Source: Betaproteobacteria bacterium HGW-Betaproteobacteria-20
GTDB lineage: Bacteria > Pseudomonadota > Gammaproteobacteria > Burkholderiales > Methylophilaceae
Length of the DNA: 6,577 nt
Direction of reading: 5' to 3'
Assembly: GCA_002842195.1 (NCBI GenBank)
Contig: PHCL01000079.1
Location: 1 to 6,577, forward strand
The notes beneath the pieces were generated by a model, which was given only the letters and a program-made list of their open reading frames with translations, searched no databases and was not told the DNA's origin. Below, one piece after another: positions 5,644 to 6,577 of the stretch. Positions within the stretch are counted from its first letter, which is position 1. Each line of letters starts with the position of its first letter. The translations under genes and the position numbers were made by a program.

Positions 5644-6577
5644 TTAACCAGCTTTAGCAGAACCAGTGTTTATCGATTTAGCTAAACGCACCAATGCATG
5701 TATCACAATACTGGATGCCGCCAAAAACACGGCAAAAGCAAATATTGCGGCTATTTGATCGTTGCCTTGCCATTGTGTCAAATGCACCGCCCAACGACGT
5801 GGCACACTGCTTTGACCTGATACCAAAAACATCAATACAAAGCCCGTTGCTCCTATTAAAAATAAGCCAAATGAATATTTTTCTGTGCGGCTAAAATCAG
5901 CGCGTTGCCCGCTGTGCGAAGCCCAGCTAAGAAATGCAAATATCATGCTTACGCAACCTAGCAATAAATACAAGTGAAAATGCCCAGGCACCCATAATGT
6001 ATTGTGCATCACGGTATTCACAGCAATTGTGCCATCAATCACCGCTGGTACTACACCAGCACTCCATCCAAAAATTGATAGCACTAACAAGCTGGAGGTT
6101 AAATCCCACTTAATACCGCTACGATAAATAATGCCTAGAGTGCCAGTCAAAGTGACGGCTAACACTGGCAAACTGCTGGTGTAGGACACGATTTGTCCCA
6201 TCACGTGAACCCATAGCGGTTGTGCAAAATCCATCAATAAATGATGCGGGTATACCGCCAGCGCCATTAAACATGTCGCTGTCCATGACCAAACAAACGG
6301 CTTATATACCTTCCATGGACGACCAGTGTATTGTGGCAATATTTCATATACTGCAATCACCGCCATATAAATGGCGGCATTTATAAACACATGACCAAAT
6401 AAATAAATTAGGTTTTTGGCTAGTAAGGGATTGATTTTAAATGCAGGCACATACAAATTTACCAGCATCATAACCAAAATTATCGCGCCTACTAATATTG
6501 AGACAATATTAATCAGGGCCGCCACGCTACTGGCAATTACTGCTGGTGGTGGCGCATCAATCGCATTACCTGTGCTT
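5644..6577 (-). CDS. B-family (ba3-like) heme-copper oxidoreductase catalytic subunit, C-terminal part; candidate sNOR
   Basis: The reading frame stays open to the window edge, giving 310 codons of a gene that begins outside. A GTG at 6525 is an internal valine, not a start. Counting from that codon, the catalytic ligands of heme-copper enzymes are present: H45 in LFGHVF and H94-H95 in YPHHLLMDF for CuB, and H182 and H184 in WVPGHFHL for the two hemes. HNTLWVPGHFH, the ILPQYTGR stretch and VPRR align with Thermus ba3 subunit I as I recall it. The residue four after the first histidine is Asn49, where ba3 oxidase has the cross-linked Tyr237. The cbb3-style tyrosine six residues before the His pair is also absent (Ala88). 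Together with the senC and orf1 neighbours this resembles the norY subunit of the sNOR NO reductase described in Nitrosomonas. A divergent oxygen reductase remains possible. The product is an inner-membrane protein with about 8-9 visible membrane helices. Confidence 0.9.
   Translation of the reverse strand, partial: STGNAIDAPPPAVIASSVAALINIVSILVGAIILVMMLVNLYVPAFKINPLLAKNLIYLFGHVFINAAIYMAVIAVYEILPQYTGRPWKVYKPFVWSWTATCLMALAVYPHHLLMDFAQPLWVHVMGQIVSYTSSLPVLAVTLTGTLGIIYRSGIKWDLTSSLLVLSIFGWSAGVVPAVIDGTIAVNTVMHNTLWVPGHFHLYLLLGCVSMIFAFLSWASHSGQRADFSRTEKYSFGLFLIGATGFVLMFLVSGQSSVPRRWAVHLTQWQGNDQIAAIFAFAVFLAASSIVIHALVRLAKSINTGSAKAG

Noticed and set aside
6523..6525. GTG as the start of a 293-residue oxidoreductase
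   Set aside because: The frame is open upstream to the window edge, and the family needs several more N-terminal helices, including a heme ligand, so this is an internal Val codon.

Overview
The window is a stretch of a Gram-negative, most likely betaproteobacterial, chromosome (Nitrosomonadales or Methylophilaceae-like; inferred from gene order, protein style and moderate-to-low GC). Every convincing gene lies on the minus strand, so biological order runs from high to low coordinates.

Region A (6577 to 4453) is a respiratory cluster. It holds the C-terminal 310 residues of a B-family (ba3-like) heme-copper oxidoreductase catalytic subunit, then an SCO1/SenC copper chaperone, then a polytopic membrane protein that overlaps the SCO gene by 34 bp. 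The catalytic subunit keeps the CuB and heme ligand histidines, but the position of the oxidase cross-linked tyrosine is asparagine. This order matches the norSY-senC-orf1 clusters described in ammonia-oxidising bacteria (sNOR). The enzyme may therefore be an alternative nitric oxide reductase rather than an oxygen reductase.

Region B (4452 to 4093) is a 360-bp intergenic stretch. It carries degenerate coding-like fragments on the plus strand, a weak minus-strand promoter candidate, a GC-rich hairpin with a T-rich tail and an AT-rich inverted repeat, all ahead of lepA.

Region C (4092 to 1) is the conserved housekeeping run lepA, lepB, a DUF4845 protein, rnc and era (era is cut by the window edge). 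It encodes the ribosome-associated GTPase EF4, signal peptidase I, a small membrane-anchored protein, RNase III and the Era 30S-assembly GTPase, with spacings of 117, 36, 27 and 10 bp. The 117-bp lepA-lepB gap contains a 19-bp inverted repeat of a type widespread in environmental Gram-negative genomes. A 15-bp in-frame tandem duplication lies in the first codons of era.

The most interesting item is the heme-copper subunit with no tyrosine at either known active-site position, together with its copper-assembly partners.
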